Counted from the stretch's first letter, positions 5,857 to 13,148 are shown. The stretch: 13,148 nucleotides of DNA from Planctomycetaceae bacterium UBA6894 (GCA_002451275.1 DKBS01000176.1:4119-17266); one strand, 5' to 3'. Translations and numbers: made by a program. Notes: generated from the sequence alone by a model not told the origin.

Positions 5857-8800
5857 ATGAATGCGGCATTTTTGATCGTTTGCACCCTTTTGTTGCCCCA
5901 CCAGGAAAGTGACACCCCCACCAAGGCCCCCAAGCAGTTTGAAAAAATGGCCTACCGCAATATCGGGCCGGCCACGGGGGGTCGGGTGTCGCGGGTCTGC
6001 GGGGTGCCGGGTGATCCGCTCACCTACTACGCGGCCACCTCGGCGGGAGGGGTGTGGAAATCAAATGATGGCGGGGTGAGCTTCAAGCCCATCTTTGATG
6101 ATCAGCCTGTTTCCTCCATCGGCTCCATCGCCGTCGCTGCCTCTGACCCCAATGTGGTCTATGTGGGAACCGGCGAGGCCAACATCCGCGGCAATGCGGC
6201 GGCGGGGGCTGGCATCTTCAAATCGACCGATGCCGGCAAATCGTGGAAGCATATGTGGAAACAGGTGGGCCACATCGGCACCATGGTGGTGAATCCAGCT
6301 AATCCCGACATCGCCTTCGCGGCGGTGCTGGGTCATGCGTTCGGGCCCAACAGCGAACGGGGGATCTACCGCACCACCGACGGCGGGGCCACCTGGTCCA
6401 AGGTGCTGTTCGTCAACAACGACACGGGCGCCAGCGATGTCTGTTTTGATTCGACCAACCCGCGCACGCTCTACGCCGGATTTTGGCAGACACGCCGGCA
6501 ACCCTGGGAACTGACCTCGGGTGGTCCCGGCTCGGCCCTGTTTGTCTCGCGCGATGGCGGCGACACTTGGGACAAGATCGGCCCCGGCGCCAAGCCGAAA
6601 AAGAAAAAGGCGGAAACCGCATCCTCTCCCGAGGAGGACAACCTTCCCCCTGGCCCCTGGGGACGAGTCGGGGTGGCGGTAGCCCCTTCGGATGGCTCCA
6701 GGGTGTACGCGCTGATCGAGGCCGATAAGGGCGGCCTGTTCCGCTCGGACGATGGCGGCGGGTCGTGGAACAAGGTGAACGACGAGCGGGTGATCCGCCA
6801 GAGGGCCTGGTACTACAACACCCTGACGGTGGATCCAACCAACCCCGACATCGTTTGGGCGCCACAGGTGCCCCTGCTCAAAAGCATCGATGGTGGCAAA
6901 ACCTTCCAGAAGGTGGAAGGGCCCCACCACGGCGACCACCACGACCTGTGGATCGACCCCAAAAACCCTCGACGCATGATCGATGCCAACGATGGTGGCG
7001 TGGACATCAGCACCGATGGCGGCAAAACCTGGCACGCCCCGGCCCTTCCGATCGCTCAGTTCTACCATGTGGCGTGCGACAACCGGTTCCCCTACCGGGT
7101 GATGGGCAACATGCAAGACCAGGGCACCGCCTCGGGGCCTTCGAACTCCCTGCGCTACATGGGCATACCGCTGGCTGACTGGCACGGCGTGGGCGGCGGC
7201 GAGACCGGCTTCAGCATTCCCCATCCCACCGACCCCGATGTGGTTTACGCGGGCGAATACGCGGGCATCATCACTCGCTACGATCACCGCACCCGCCAGG
7301 TGCGCAATGTCAGCATCTACCCCTACAACGCCTCGGGCCATGGCGCCGAGGATCTGCGCATCCGCTTCCAGTGGACCGCGCCGATCGTGATCTCCAGGCA
7401 TGACCCCAAGGTGGTCTACCACGCCGGCAATCACCTGTTCCGCACCACCAACAACGGGCAAAACTGGGAGCAGGTGAGCCCCGACCTGACCCGCAATGAC
7501 CGGTCGAAGATGAAATGGTCGGGTGGGCCGATCACCGGGGACAATACCACCGCCGAGTTTTACGGCACCATCTTCGCCCTGGCCGAATCGCCCAAACAGA
7601 AGGGCCTGCTGTGGGCGGGCACCGATGACGGGCTGGTGCATCTGTCACGCGATGATGGCAAGACCTGGACCAACCTGACGAAGAACATCCCCGATCTGCC
7701 CGACTGGGGCACGGTGAGCTGCATCGAGGCCTCGCCCCACGATGCCGGCACCGCCTGGCTGGTGGTGGATGCCCACCGGCTGGATAACTACAAGCCGTAC
7801 CTGTGGAAGACCACCGATTTCGGTGCCACCTGGAAACGACTGGAGGACGGTCTGGATCCAGCCGTGTACCTGCATGTGGTCCGCGAAGATCCGGTGAAGA
7901 AGGATCTGGTGTTTGTGGGCACCGAGCGGGGCGTGGTGTTCAGCGCCGACGGCGGTGACAGTTTTGAGCCCCTGCGGCTGAACATGCCCACCGTTGCTGT
8001 GCATGATCTGCAGGTGCACCAGGGAGACCTGGTGGTGGGCACCAACGGCCGGTCGATCTGGATCCTCGATGACATCAGCCCGCTGAGGGAGTGGAAAGAC
8101 GAGCACGCCGAGATACATGCGCATCTCTACCCGATCCGTCCGGCGGTGCGTTGGCGGCTGTCGGGCACGGTGAGCCACGGCCAGGAAATCGGCATGGGAC
8201 AGAACCCGGCTCAAGGTGCGGTGATCCAGTACCACCTGAAGTCCAAACCGAAAGCGAAGCCCACGCTGGAGATTCTGGATGCCGCCGGCAAACGGGTGGC
8301 ATTCTTTGACGGGGCGAAACACCGGAAGAAAAAGCCCGAGGAAGCTTCGGAGTACCCGGAAGTGGAACACCCGGAAATTCCCGATTCGGAGGGGATCAAC
8401 CGGTTCACCTGGGACCTGTGCCACAGCCCGGCCCGTATCATCCCCAAGGCGCTGGCTGATATGGGCAGCCCTGCGGCGGGCACGCCGGTCTGCCCGGGCA
8501 GTTACAAGGTGGTGCTCACGGTGGATGGCCAGAAGGCGGAAGGCTCTTTCCAGGTGTGGGCCGACCCCAGGCTGATCCAGCCCGGTCAGACGCTGCTGGC
8601 GGGCAAGGTGGATGGTGTCACCCCAGCGCCCCTGCTGGCTGAATTGCGTGAACAGGAGCAATTTTCCCTGAAGGTGCGCGACGCGATCAGCGCGCTGTCG
8701 GACACGGTGATCCGTCTGCGTAAGGTGCACCGGCAACTGGAACTGCAGGCGGATCTGCAAAAGGATGAGGCAGCGGCCAAGGAGTGGGTGACCCTGGCCA

Positions 8801-9105
8801 AGGAACTTTCCGGCAAACTCGAGGCCCTGGAGAAAAAGCTGCACAACCCCACCGCCCGGGTGAGCTACGACATCCTGGCGATGCGCGGCGGCGCGAAACT
8901 GTACAGCCAACTGGTGTGGCTGTACGGGCAGGCGATCGATGGCGATGGAGCCCCCACGCAGGGGATGCGCGAACTGCTGGCGGAATTGGACAAGGAACAG
9001 GCCCAACTGACCGGCGAATTCACCAGGGTGCTGGGCGAGGAGATGGCAAAGCTGAATGCTCTGGGCAAGAAACTGGATCTACCCGTGATCTGGCTGCCGA
9101 AGTGA
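5857..9105 (+). CDS. Secreted BNR/Asp-box (VPS10/sortilin-like) repeat protein
   Basis: This 1082-residue exported protein belongs to the large WD40/YVTN/BNR-like family, often annotated as 'glycosyl hydrolase', with propellers like the VPS10 domain. A short signal peptide covers about 1-17. At least eleven Asp-box motifs (S/T-x-D-x-G-x-T/S-W/F) start near residues 69, 123, 173, 231, 297, 343, 385, 530, 597, 652 and 696, enough for one or two multi-bladed beta-propellers. A Lys/Glu-rich insert lies at about 246-261. Residues 790-905 look like an Ig/FlgD-like strand domain (PGSYKVVLTVDG near 880-891). A helical, probably coiled-coil segment (about 925-998) precedes the C-terminus. No sialidase catalytic set is evident, so enzyme activity should not be assumed; a binding role on exported sugars or peptides is as likely. 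ATG 5857 has AGGGG 7 bases upstream. It has no same-strand neighbour close enough on its 5' side to be an operon. Confidence 0.9.
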   Translation: MNAAFLIVCTLLLPHQESDTPTKAPKQFEKMAYRNIGPATGGRVSRVCGVPGDPLTYYAATSAGGVWKSNDGGVSFKPIFDDQPVSSIGSIAVAASDPNVVYVGTGEANIRGNAAAGAGIFKSTDAGKSWKHMWKQVGHIGTMVVNPANPDIAFAAVLGHAFGPNSERGIYRTTDGGATWSKVLFVNNDTGASDVCFDSTNPRTLYAGFWQTRRQPWELTSGGPGSALFVSRDGGDTWDKIGPGAKPKKKKAETASSPEEDNLPPGPWGRVGVAVAPSDGSRVYALIEADKGGLFRSDDGGGSWNKVNDERVIRQRAWYYNTLTVDPTNPDIVWAPQVPLLKSIDGGKTFQKVEGPHHGDHHDLWIDPKNPRRMIDANDGGVDISTDGGKTWHAPALPIAQFYHVACDNRFPYRVMGNMQDQGTASGPSNSLRYMGIPLADWHGVGGGETGFSIPHPTDPDVVYAGEYAGIITRYDHRTRQVRNVSIYPYNASGHGAEDLRIRFQWTAPIVISRHDPKVVYHAGNHLFRTTNNGQNWEQVSPDLTRNDRSKMKWSGGPITGDNTTAEFYGTIFALAESPKQKGLLWAGTDDGLVHLSRDDGKTWTNLTKNIPDLPDWGTVSCIEASPHDAGTAWLVVDAHRLDNYKPYLWKTTDFGATWKRLEDGLDPAVYLHVVREDPVKKDLVFVGTERGVVFSADGGDSFEPLRLNMPTVAVHDLQVHQGDLVVGTNGRSIWILDDISPLREWKDEHAEIHAHLYPIRPAVRWRLSGTVSHGQEIGMGQNPAQGAVIQYHLKSKPKAKPTLEILDAAGKRVAFFDGAKHRKKKPEEASEYPEVEHPEIPDSEGINRFTWDLCHSPARIIPKALADMGSPAAGTPVCPGSYKVVLTVDGQKAEGSFQVWADPRLIQPGQTLLAGKVDGVTPAPLLAELREQEQFSLKVRDAISALSDTVIRLRKVHRQLELQADLQKDEAAAKEWVTLAKELSGKLEALEKKLHNPTARVSYDILAMRGGAKLYSQLVWLYGQAIDGDGAPTQGMRELLAELDKEQAQLTGEFTRVLGEEMAKLNALGKKLDLPVIWLPK

Positions 9106-9148
9106 ACGGGTGGGCGGAGAATTAGACTGCCCAGCATGGCCATGAAAT

Positions 9149-9162
9149 AAGGCGGAAGCCTT
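9149..9162 (+). other. Small hairpin upstream of thiD
   Basis: AAGGC (9149-9153) and GCCTT (9158-9162) enclose a GGAA tetraloop in the gap between the BNR gene and thiD. No T-run follows, so it is not a typical terminator. It is not a TPP riboswitch, which would need about 100 bases and conserved motifs absent here. Confidence 0.25.
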
Positions 9163-9211
9163 CGCTACCATGGAGTCAGGGAATTTCCTTTTTTGGCTCC
9201 GTGGGAATGGC

Positions 9212-10009
9212 ATGGCTGATGACAAACCCGTAAACCCTGTCGCCCTCACCATCGCTGGATCGGATCCGTCCGGCGGGGCAGGCTTGCAGGCCGATTTGAA
9301 AGCGTTCCACCAGCATGGCGTCTACGGCGCCAGCGTGGTCACGCTGCTGACGGTGCAAAACACCGTCACGGTCGATGCGGTGGAATGCCTGCCACCGGAG
9401 ATGGTGCTGGCCCAGCTCGACGCGGTGCTGGTGGACATCCCTCCCCATGCAGCAAAGACCGGGGCGCTGGGCAATGCCGCCATCATCGAGGCGGTTGGAG
9501 AGCGGGCCAGGCACTTCACATTCCCGCTGGTGATCGACCCGGTGATGGTGAGCAAGCATGGCTTGCCCCTCATCGATCCCGAGGCGATCGATTGCTTCAT
9601 CCGGGCCCTGTTGCCTCATGCCTTTTTGCTCACACCCAACCTGAACGAGGCGGCCCGCTTGACCGGCCTGACGGTCGACACGGTGGCCGCGATGGAAGTG
9701 GCGGCGAAGGCTCTGGTGGAGAAAGGTGCCCGCAATGTGCTGGTGAAGGGTGGGCACCTCGAAGGCAAGGCGGTGGATGTGCTGATGGCCGATGGCAAAC
9801 TGATTCACCTGCCGGCCAGGCGTATCGACACGCCGCACACCCACGGGACCGGTTGCGTTCTGGCGGCTTCCATCACGGCCCGGCTGGCCAAGGGGCAAGG
9901 GGTGGAGGAGGCGGTGCGCGGCGCCAAGGATTTTGTCAATCGTGCCATCGCCACCAATCCGGGACTGGGCAAGGGGCATGGCCCGGTGAACCTGTTCACA
10001 CCTTGTTGA
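9212..10009 (+). CDS. thiD: Hydroxymethylpyrimidine/phosphomethylpyrimidine kinase ThiD
   Basis: ThiD is a cytosolic enzyme that phosphorylates hydroxymethylpyrimidine twice to give HMP diphosphate for thiamine synthesis. From ATG 9212 the protein has 265 residues, the normal length. Motifs in order: ALTIAGSDPSGGAGLQADLK (11-30, substrate-binding start), VVTLLTVQNT (42-51), IDPVMVSKHG (108-117), LLTPNLNEAARLTG (139-152), NVLVKGGH (175-182) and the ribokinase-type anion-hole/ATP motif HTHGTGC (209-215) with C215. An in-frame ATG at 9170 would add 14 residues (starting MESGNF) that lie outside the family's usual start; neither ATG has a strong ribosome binding site, so the shorter form is chosen on length. 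selO starts 24 bases after the stop, suggesting cotranscription. No other thiamine gene and no TPP riboswitch is present nearby. Confidence 0.95.
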   Translation: MADDKPVNPVALTIAGSDPSGGAGLQADLKAFHQHGVYGASVVTLLTVQNTVTVDAVECLPPEMVLAQLDAVLVDIPPHAAKTGALGNAAIIEAVGERARHFTFPLVIDPVMVSKHGLPLIDPEAIDCFIRALLPHAFLLTPNLNEAARLTGLTVDTVAAMEVAAKALVEKGARNVLVKGGHLEGKAVDVLMADGKLIHLPARRIDTPHTHGTGCVLAASITARLAKGQGVEEAVRGAKDFVNRAIATNPGLGKGHGPVNLFTPC

Positions 10010-10015
10010 TTCGTC

Positions 10016-10028
10016 TTCCTGTCAGGAA
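10016..10028. promoter_or_regulatory. 13-base inverted repeat covering the selO ribosome binding site
   Basis: TTCCTG-T-CAGGAA fills half of the 24-base thiD-selO gap, and its right arm contains the AGGA at 10024-10027 that serves as the selO Shine-Dalgarno sequence. In RNA, TTCC could pair with GGAA around a 5-base loop and partly hide the site. It may instead be a protein-binding palindrome or chance. Confidence 0.3.
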
Positions 10029-10033
10029 ACACC

Positions 10034-11629
10034 ATGGCCGGCCTTGAATCCCTGCGCTTCACCAACCGCTTCACCCGCGAATTGCCGGGTGATTCCGACA
10101 CGCGCAACCTGCGACGGCAGGTGCGTGGGGCCTGTTGGTCGCATGTGAAGCCCACGCCCGTGGCCAAACCCGAACTGGTGGCCTATTCCCGCGAGGTGGC
10201 GGACCTGCTCGATCTGGAGATCACGCCGGAAAACGAACTAGCATTCGCCGAGGTGTTTGGCGGCAACCAGTTGCTGGAGGGGATGGACCCGTTCGCCATG
10301 TGCTATGGCGGGCACCAGTTCGGCAACTGGGCCGGCCAATTGGGCGACGGCCGCGCCATCAATCTGTGCGAGGTGGTCAACCGCAAGGGTGAGCACTGGA
10401 CCCTGCAATTGAAGGGCGCCGGCCCCACCCCTTATTCCCGCACGGCGGACGGCTTGGCGGTGCTGCGTTCCAGCGTGCGCGAATTTTTGTGCAGCGAGGC
10501 GATGCACCATCTGGGCGTGCCCACCACGCGCGCCCTCAGCCTGGTCGGCACCGGCGAAAGCGTGGTGCGGGACATGTTCTACGATGGCAACCCGAAACAC
10601 GAACCGGGTGCGGTGGTCTGCCGGGTGGCTCCCTCGTTCACCCGGTTTGGCAACTTCCAGATTTTCGCCGCGCGGCAGGAGCACGACCTGCTCAAGCAGT
10701 TGACCGATTTCATGCTGCGCAATGATTTCCCCCATTTGGGCGAACCCTCACCGGAAGCCTATGCAGCCCTGTTCCACGAGGTGTGCACGCGCACCGCCGA
10801 CATGGTCGTCCACTGGATGCGGGTGGGTTTTGTGCATGGCGTGATGAACACTGACAACATGTCGATCCTGGGCCTCACCATCGACTACGGTCCCTACGGC
10901 TGGCTGGAGGATTACGACCCCGACTGGACCCCCAACACCACCGATGCCCAGGGCCGTCGGTACCGGTTTGGGGCCCAGCCGCAGATCGCCCTGTGGAACC
11001 TGCTGCAACTGGGCAACGCCCTCTATCCGCTGGTGGGCGACGCCAAGCCCCTGGAAGCCGGGTTGGACGCCTACGCCACCCGATTCCAGGCCGGCCAAAG
11101 GAAGATGATGGCAGGCAAACTGGGTATCAACCTGCTCGATCCAGATCAGGATGAGCCGCTGGTGGCGGAGCTGTGGCCGCTGCTGGCGGCTGTGGAAACA
11201 GACATGACGCTGTTTTTCAGGGGCCTGGCCGATCTGCGTTGTGAAGCGGGAGTTCCTGATGCGGACAGTGACCTGCTGGCCTGCGTGGAACATGCGTTGT
11301 ACCAGCCGGAACAGGTCGGGCCCGATCATCGCGCGCGACTGGCGGATTGGTTGCGGCGTTACCAGCAACGGGTCCGCGGAGAGGGAATTCCCGACCAGGC
11401 GCGCAAGGAAAAAATGAACAGGGTCAACCCGCTCTATGTGTTGCGCAACTACCTGGCGCAACTGGCGATCGACAAGGCCGAGCATGGCCACTTCGGCATG
11501 GTGCGCGACCTGCTGGAGGTGCTGCGGTCTCCCTACACCGAGCAACCGGGCAAGGAGGACTATGCCGCCAAGCGGCCTGACTGGGCCAGAAGCCGGGCGG
11601 GTTGCTCGATGCTTTCTTGCAGTTCGTGA
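10034..11629 (+). CDS. selO: Protein adenylyltransferase SelO (YdiU/UPF0061 family)
   Basis: SelO is a pseudokinase-fold enzyme that transfers AMP from ATP to Ser/Thr/Tyr of target proteins and is linked to redox stress responses. The 531-residue length is usual. Residues matching the characterised Pseudomonas enzyme are all present: K127 (K113 there) in LQLKGAG, E150 (E136) in SSVREFL, R197 and R204 (R176, R183) in CRVAPSFTRFGNF, and the D274-N275 pair with D284 (D252, N253, D262) in MNTDNMSILGLTIDYGPYG. The protein ends GCSMLSCSS; the Cys three from the end takes the place of selenocysteine in the vertebrate SELENOO. The stop is TGA, but it follows the CSS ending, so it is a true stop. AGGA lies 6 bases before the ATG. 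It is probably cotranscribed with thiD, though no functional link is known. The active site looks complete. Confidence 0.96.
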   Translation: MAGLESLRFTNRFTRELPGDSDTRNLRRQVRGACWSHVKPTPVAKPELVAYSREVADLLDLEITPENELAFAEVFGGNQLLEGMDPFAMCYGGHQFGNWAGQLGDGRAINLCEVVNRKGEHWTLQLKGAGPTPYSRTADGLAVLRSSVREFLCSEAMHHLGVPTTRALSLVGTGESVVRDMFYDGNPKHEPGAVVCRVAPSFTRFGNFQIFAARQEHDLLKQLTDFMLRNDFPHLGEPSPEAYAALFHEVCTRTADMVVHWMRVGFVHGVMNTDNMSILGLTIDYGPYGWLEDYDPDWTPNTTDAQGRRYRFGAQPQIALWNLLQLGNALYPLVGDAKPLEAGLDAYATRFQAGQRKMMAGKLGINLLDPDQDEPLVAELWPLLAAVETDMTLFFRGLADLRCEAGVPDADSDLLACVEHALYQPEQVGPDHRARLADWLRRYQQRVRGEGIPDQARKEKMNRVNPLYVLRNYLAQLAIDKAEHGHFGMVRDLLEVLRSPYTEQPGKEDYAAKRPDWARSRAGCSMLSCSS

Positions 11630-11636
11630 AAACTTA

Positions 11637-11663
11637 CCCCGTGAAGGTTCCAGCCTTCAGGGG
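11637..11663. terminator. Hairpin between convergent selO and lipoprotein genes, possible two-way terminator
   Basis: CCCC-G-TGAAGG (11637-11647) pairs with CCTTCA-GGGG (11654-11663) around a 6-base loop, with one bulged G. It lies in the only 56 bases between two gene ends that face each other. The T-tracts on both sides are poor (GGATTTAAAAAA on the plus side, TAAGTTTT on the minus side), so termination strength is uncertain. Confidence 0.5.
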
Positions 11664-11685
11664 GGATTTAAAAAATAGCGGGTTT

Positions 11686-12102
11686 TCAGTCCATTTTGAT
11701 GTCGAGTTCTTTGGTGTCCACCTTCACGGTGAATTTGAGCCCGGAAGTCGATGGGTCACGGAACTTTTGGGGCAGATTGGCTGCCGGCATGGAAGGCTTG
11801 CTCGGTCCATCGCCAGAGGATGACCCTGAACCTTGCGGTGATTCCATGACCCCCACGCCGATCTCCCCAGGCAGCACATCAGTCATGATGTAGGTTCCGT
11901 CCTCCATGATGCTGGCGGCTGAATACGAACCGTTGTCGCTATTGAAGGTGACGATACCCGAGGTCATCTTCTTGCCTTTGTAGGTCACATTTCCCTTCAC
12001 GGTGACTTTGACGGGGCCGGAAGGTCCGCATGCGGCCGCCAGCATGGCGATAGTGAAGGCAAGGGCCATACCTGCAATTTTGGATGAACGGGCGAGTAGC
12101 AT
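11686..12102 (-). CDS. Small lipoprotein, carboxypeptidase-regulatory-like beta domain
   Basis: The protein has 138 residues. The N-terminus is a lipoprotein signal with lipobox LAAAC (C25), so the mature protein should be lipid-anchored at Cys followed by GPSGPV. Residues 31-80 (VKVTVKGNVTYKGKKMTSGIVTF, then SYSAASIMEDGTYIMTDVLPGEIGVGV) have the G-x-V-T-Y-x-G-K start and the D-G-x-Y ... PG pattern of small carboxypeptidase-regulatory/transthyretin-like domains. A Ser/Gly/Pro-rich linker (about 90-107) and a last strand follow. Such lipoproteins commonly lie next to DUF1559 genes in planctomycetes; no function has been shown, and a structural or surface role is inferred. ATG 12102 is preceded by GAGGA at an 11-base spacing, somewhat long. 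It is read in the same direction as the DUF1559 gene, 94 bases downstream, with a terminator-like hairpin between. Confidence 0.85.
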   Translation of the reverse strand: MLLARSSKIAGMALAFTIAMLAAACGPSGPVKVTVKGNVTYKGKKMTSGIVTFNSDNGSYSAASIMEDGTYIMTDVLPGEIGVGVMESPQGSGSSSGDGPSKPSMPAANLPQKFRDPSTSGLKFTVKVDTKELDIKMD

Positions 12103-12135
12103 GGTGATGGAATTCCTCGGATCTTAATGCGATTT

Positions 12136-12169
12136 AAAAAAGAACCAAGCTAGACGCCGAATCTAGCCT
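12136..12169 (-). terminator. Intrinsic terminator after the DUF1559 gene
   Basis: On the minus strand AGGCTAGA (12162-12169) pairs with TCTAGCTT (12147-12154) around a 7-base loop; the stem has 8 pairs including one G-U. A run of six T (12136-12141) follows after a 5-base spacer. The position 28 bases after the DUF1559 stop fits. The spacer weakens it, so read-through into the lipoprotein gene is possible. Confidence 0.55.
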
Positions 12170-12196
12170 GTTCGCTGATGCAATGGATTCGCTGGA

Positions 12197-13144
12197 TTAC
12201 CAATCTCCCAACACCAAGCCATCCGATGCCCACAAGGCGCGTACCCATGTGGTGGGGCTGACGCTTGAGGGTACCGTGCGAACGCTACCGTCCATCATGC
12301 TCACCACGCATCCGTCAGCCGCCATGGCCTGGACGAAGTAGGGATTACAAGCTTGCACAGTCGGGGCGTTTTGAGGAACAGCGGCGATTGAAGCTTCCAC
12401 GCATGTGCAGGCCGAGCCGTCCGCCTGGCCTGTCCCTCTCATCCTGCTGCTCATCAGGCGTGTATCGAAATAGGGTCCGCGCTCCCAGCGCCAGTTCACC
12501 CGGTAACCCCACAGCTTGTGGAAGAAGTTGTTGGGGGCGGCTCCCATGGTCCGGTCCGGTTCACCCAAGCCGCAACGACCGTACTGCTCGGCGAACCCAA
12601 CCGTGTTGGAGGTGCCATCCTGAATGGAAGCCAAGGTGAGGGGGGAAATGGTGTTGGTGCCGCAGGGCACACCGAAAATGGAATGGTTTGCTCCGTAATT
12701 GCAGACAGCCCAGGTACCGCCATTGGCCTCCCTCCAGATGTCGGGTGGCATGGAAGGATCGCGGGGTGAGATATAGGTTTTGATTTTGATGGAGGCAGCG
12801 TTGTTGGGAGATCTTTCCCAAACACCGTTGTTGTCCTGACCCATCTTGTAAACGGCGTCCTGCTCGATGAAGGGCAGGATGAAGTAATGCAGGGATGCGA
12901 AATTTCCGGTGGTGCCCTTCACCCGGTCTGCCAGCGGAGGCACCTTGCTGTTGGTGTCGTGGTAGTTGTGAACCGCCAAGGATATTTGCTTGGCATTGTT
13001 GCAGGATTGCATGCGGGCGGCGGCGGAGCGCACCTTTTGTACCGCAGGCACCAGCAAACCCACCAAAACCGCGATGATTGCAATCACCACGAGCAACTCA
13101 ATCAGCGTGAAGGCTTGGCGCTTTTTAACAATGGAAGGCATCAT
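12197..13144 (-). CDS. DUF1559 prepilin-like protein
   Basis: This 315-residue protein starts with a type IV pilin-like signal: KKRQA/FTLIELLVVIAIIAVLVGLL, with predicted prepilin peptidase cleavage before F12 and E16 as the conserved +5 glutamate. The hydrophobic helix continues into VPAVQKVRSAAARMQSCNNAKQISLAVHNYHD (about 33-64), the hallmark of the DUF1559 (SBP_bac_10-like) family, which is hugely expanded in planctomycetes. Near the C-terminus SMMDGSVRTVPSSVSPTTW holds the DG of the H-X9-DG signature, but the His position is Ala. Role is unknown; pseudopilin-like surface or periplasmic assembly is inferred. Two ATGs lie in tandem at 13144 and 13141; the window ends 4 bases upstream (GGGG), so the promoter is outside and a longer reading cannot be fully excluded, though the signal starts where expected. 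Confidence 0.92.
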   Translation of the reverse strand: MMPSIVKKRQAFTLIELLVVIAIIAVLVGLLVPAVQKVRSAAARMQSCNNAKQISLAVHNYHDTNSKVPPLADRVKGTTGNFASLHYFILPFIEQDAVYKMGQDNNGVWERSPNNAASIKIKTYISPRDPSMPPDIWREANGGTWAVCNYGANHSIFGVPCGTNTISPLTLASIQDGTSNTVGFAEQYGRCGLGEPDRTMGAAPNNFFHKLWGYRVNWRWERGPYFDTRLMSSRMRGTGQADGSACTCVEASIAAVPQNAPTVQACNPYFVQAMAADGCVVSMMDGSVRTVPSSVSPTTWVRALWASDGLVLGDW

Positions 13145-13148
13145 CCCC

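Noticed and set aside
6061..9006. Minus-strand ORFs of 526 and 453 codons opposite the BNR-repeat gene
   Set aside because: The repeated Asp-box reading on the plus strand explains the sequence; the antisense products show no signal, domain or ribosome binding site and mirror repeated codons.
9137..9151. Tiny reading frame MAMK with stop before thiD as a leader peptide
   Set aside because: Four codons inside the CATGGCCATG palindrome, no ribosome binding site and no regulatory codons; likely chance.
9106..9211. TPP riboswitch before thiD
   Set aside because: Too short, and the conserved CTGAGA and related THI-box elements are not present.
11627..11629. TGA of selO as a selenocysteine codon
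   Set aside because: The family tail CSS is already complete before the TGA, no extension of the family follows, and the downstream hairpin sits as a terminator rather than a bacterial SECIS directly after the codon.

Overview
The window looks like a chromosomal segment of a planctomycete, probably from the Gemmataceae/Gemmatales. The evidence is a DUF1559 prepilin-like protein beside a small lipoprotein, a planctomycete/verrucomicrobial-type ECF sigma factor with a FecR-like membrane partner, a secreted sulfatase, an SHD1-like domain, a YHYH protein with EF-hands and a very long Asp-box (BNR) repeat protein. The DNA is GC-rich, so long antisense shadow ORFs are common. I see no tRNA, rRNA, CRISPR array, insertion sequence or phage gene.

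Left third (1-4425, minus strand): a tight five-gene cluster read right to left. It holds an ECF sigma factor (3904-4425), a single-span membrane anti-sigma-like protein with a large outer domain (2957-3907), a secreted protein of unknown function with a beta-sandwich-like body (2188-2952), a 618-residue SHD1-like/two-TM/YHYH/Gly-rich/EF-hand protein (335-2191) and the N-terminal third or less of a secreted sulfatase (1-314, cut by the window edge). Junctions are ATGA overlaps or gaps of 4 to 20 bases, each with a visible ribosome binding site, so one transcript with coupled translation is very likely. The natural reading is a sigma/anti-sigma switch controlling its own secreted surface proteins and a sulfatase. 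This is the most unusual part of the window.

Middle (4526-9105): a MOT1-type sulfate/molybdate transporter on the minus strand ends about 100 bases upstream of the sigma gene, with a weak terminator between them. A 149-base divergent region separates it from a 1082-residue secreted BNR/VPS10-like propeller protein on the plus strand.

Right (9212-13144): thiD (thiamine pyrimidine kinase) and selO (protein AMPylase) lie 24 bases apart on the plus strand. They converge, across a hairpin that may terminate both sides, on a small lipoprotein gene. That gene follows the DUF1559 prepilin-like gene on the minus strand, with a terminator-like hairpin between the two. thiD and selO look like housekeeping genes; the DUF1559/lipoprotein pair is a common lineage-specific arrangement.
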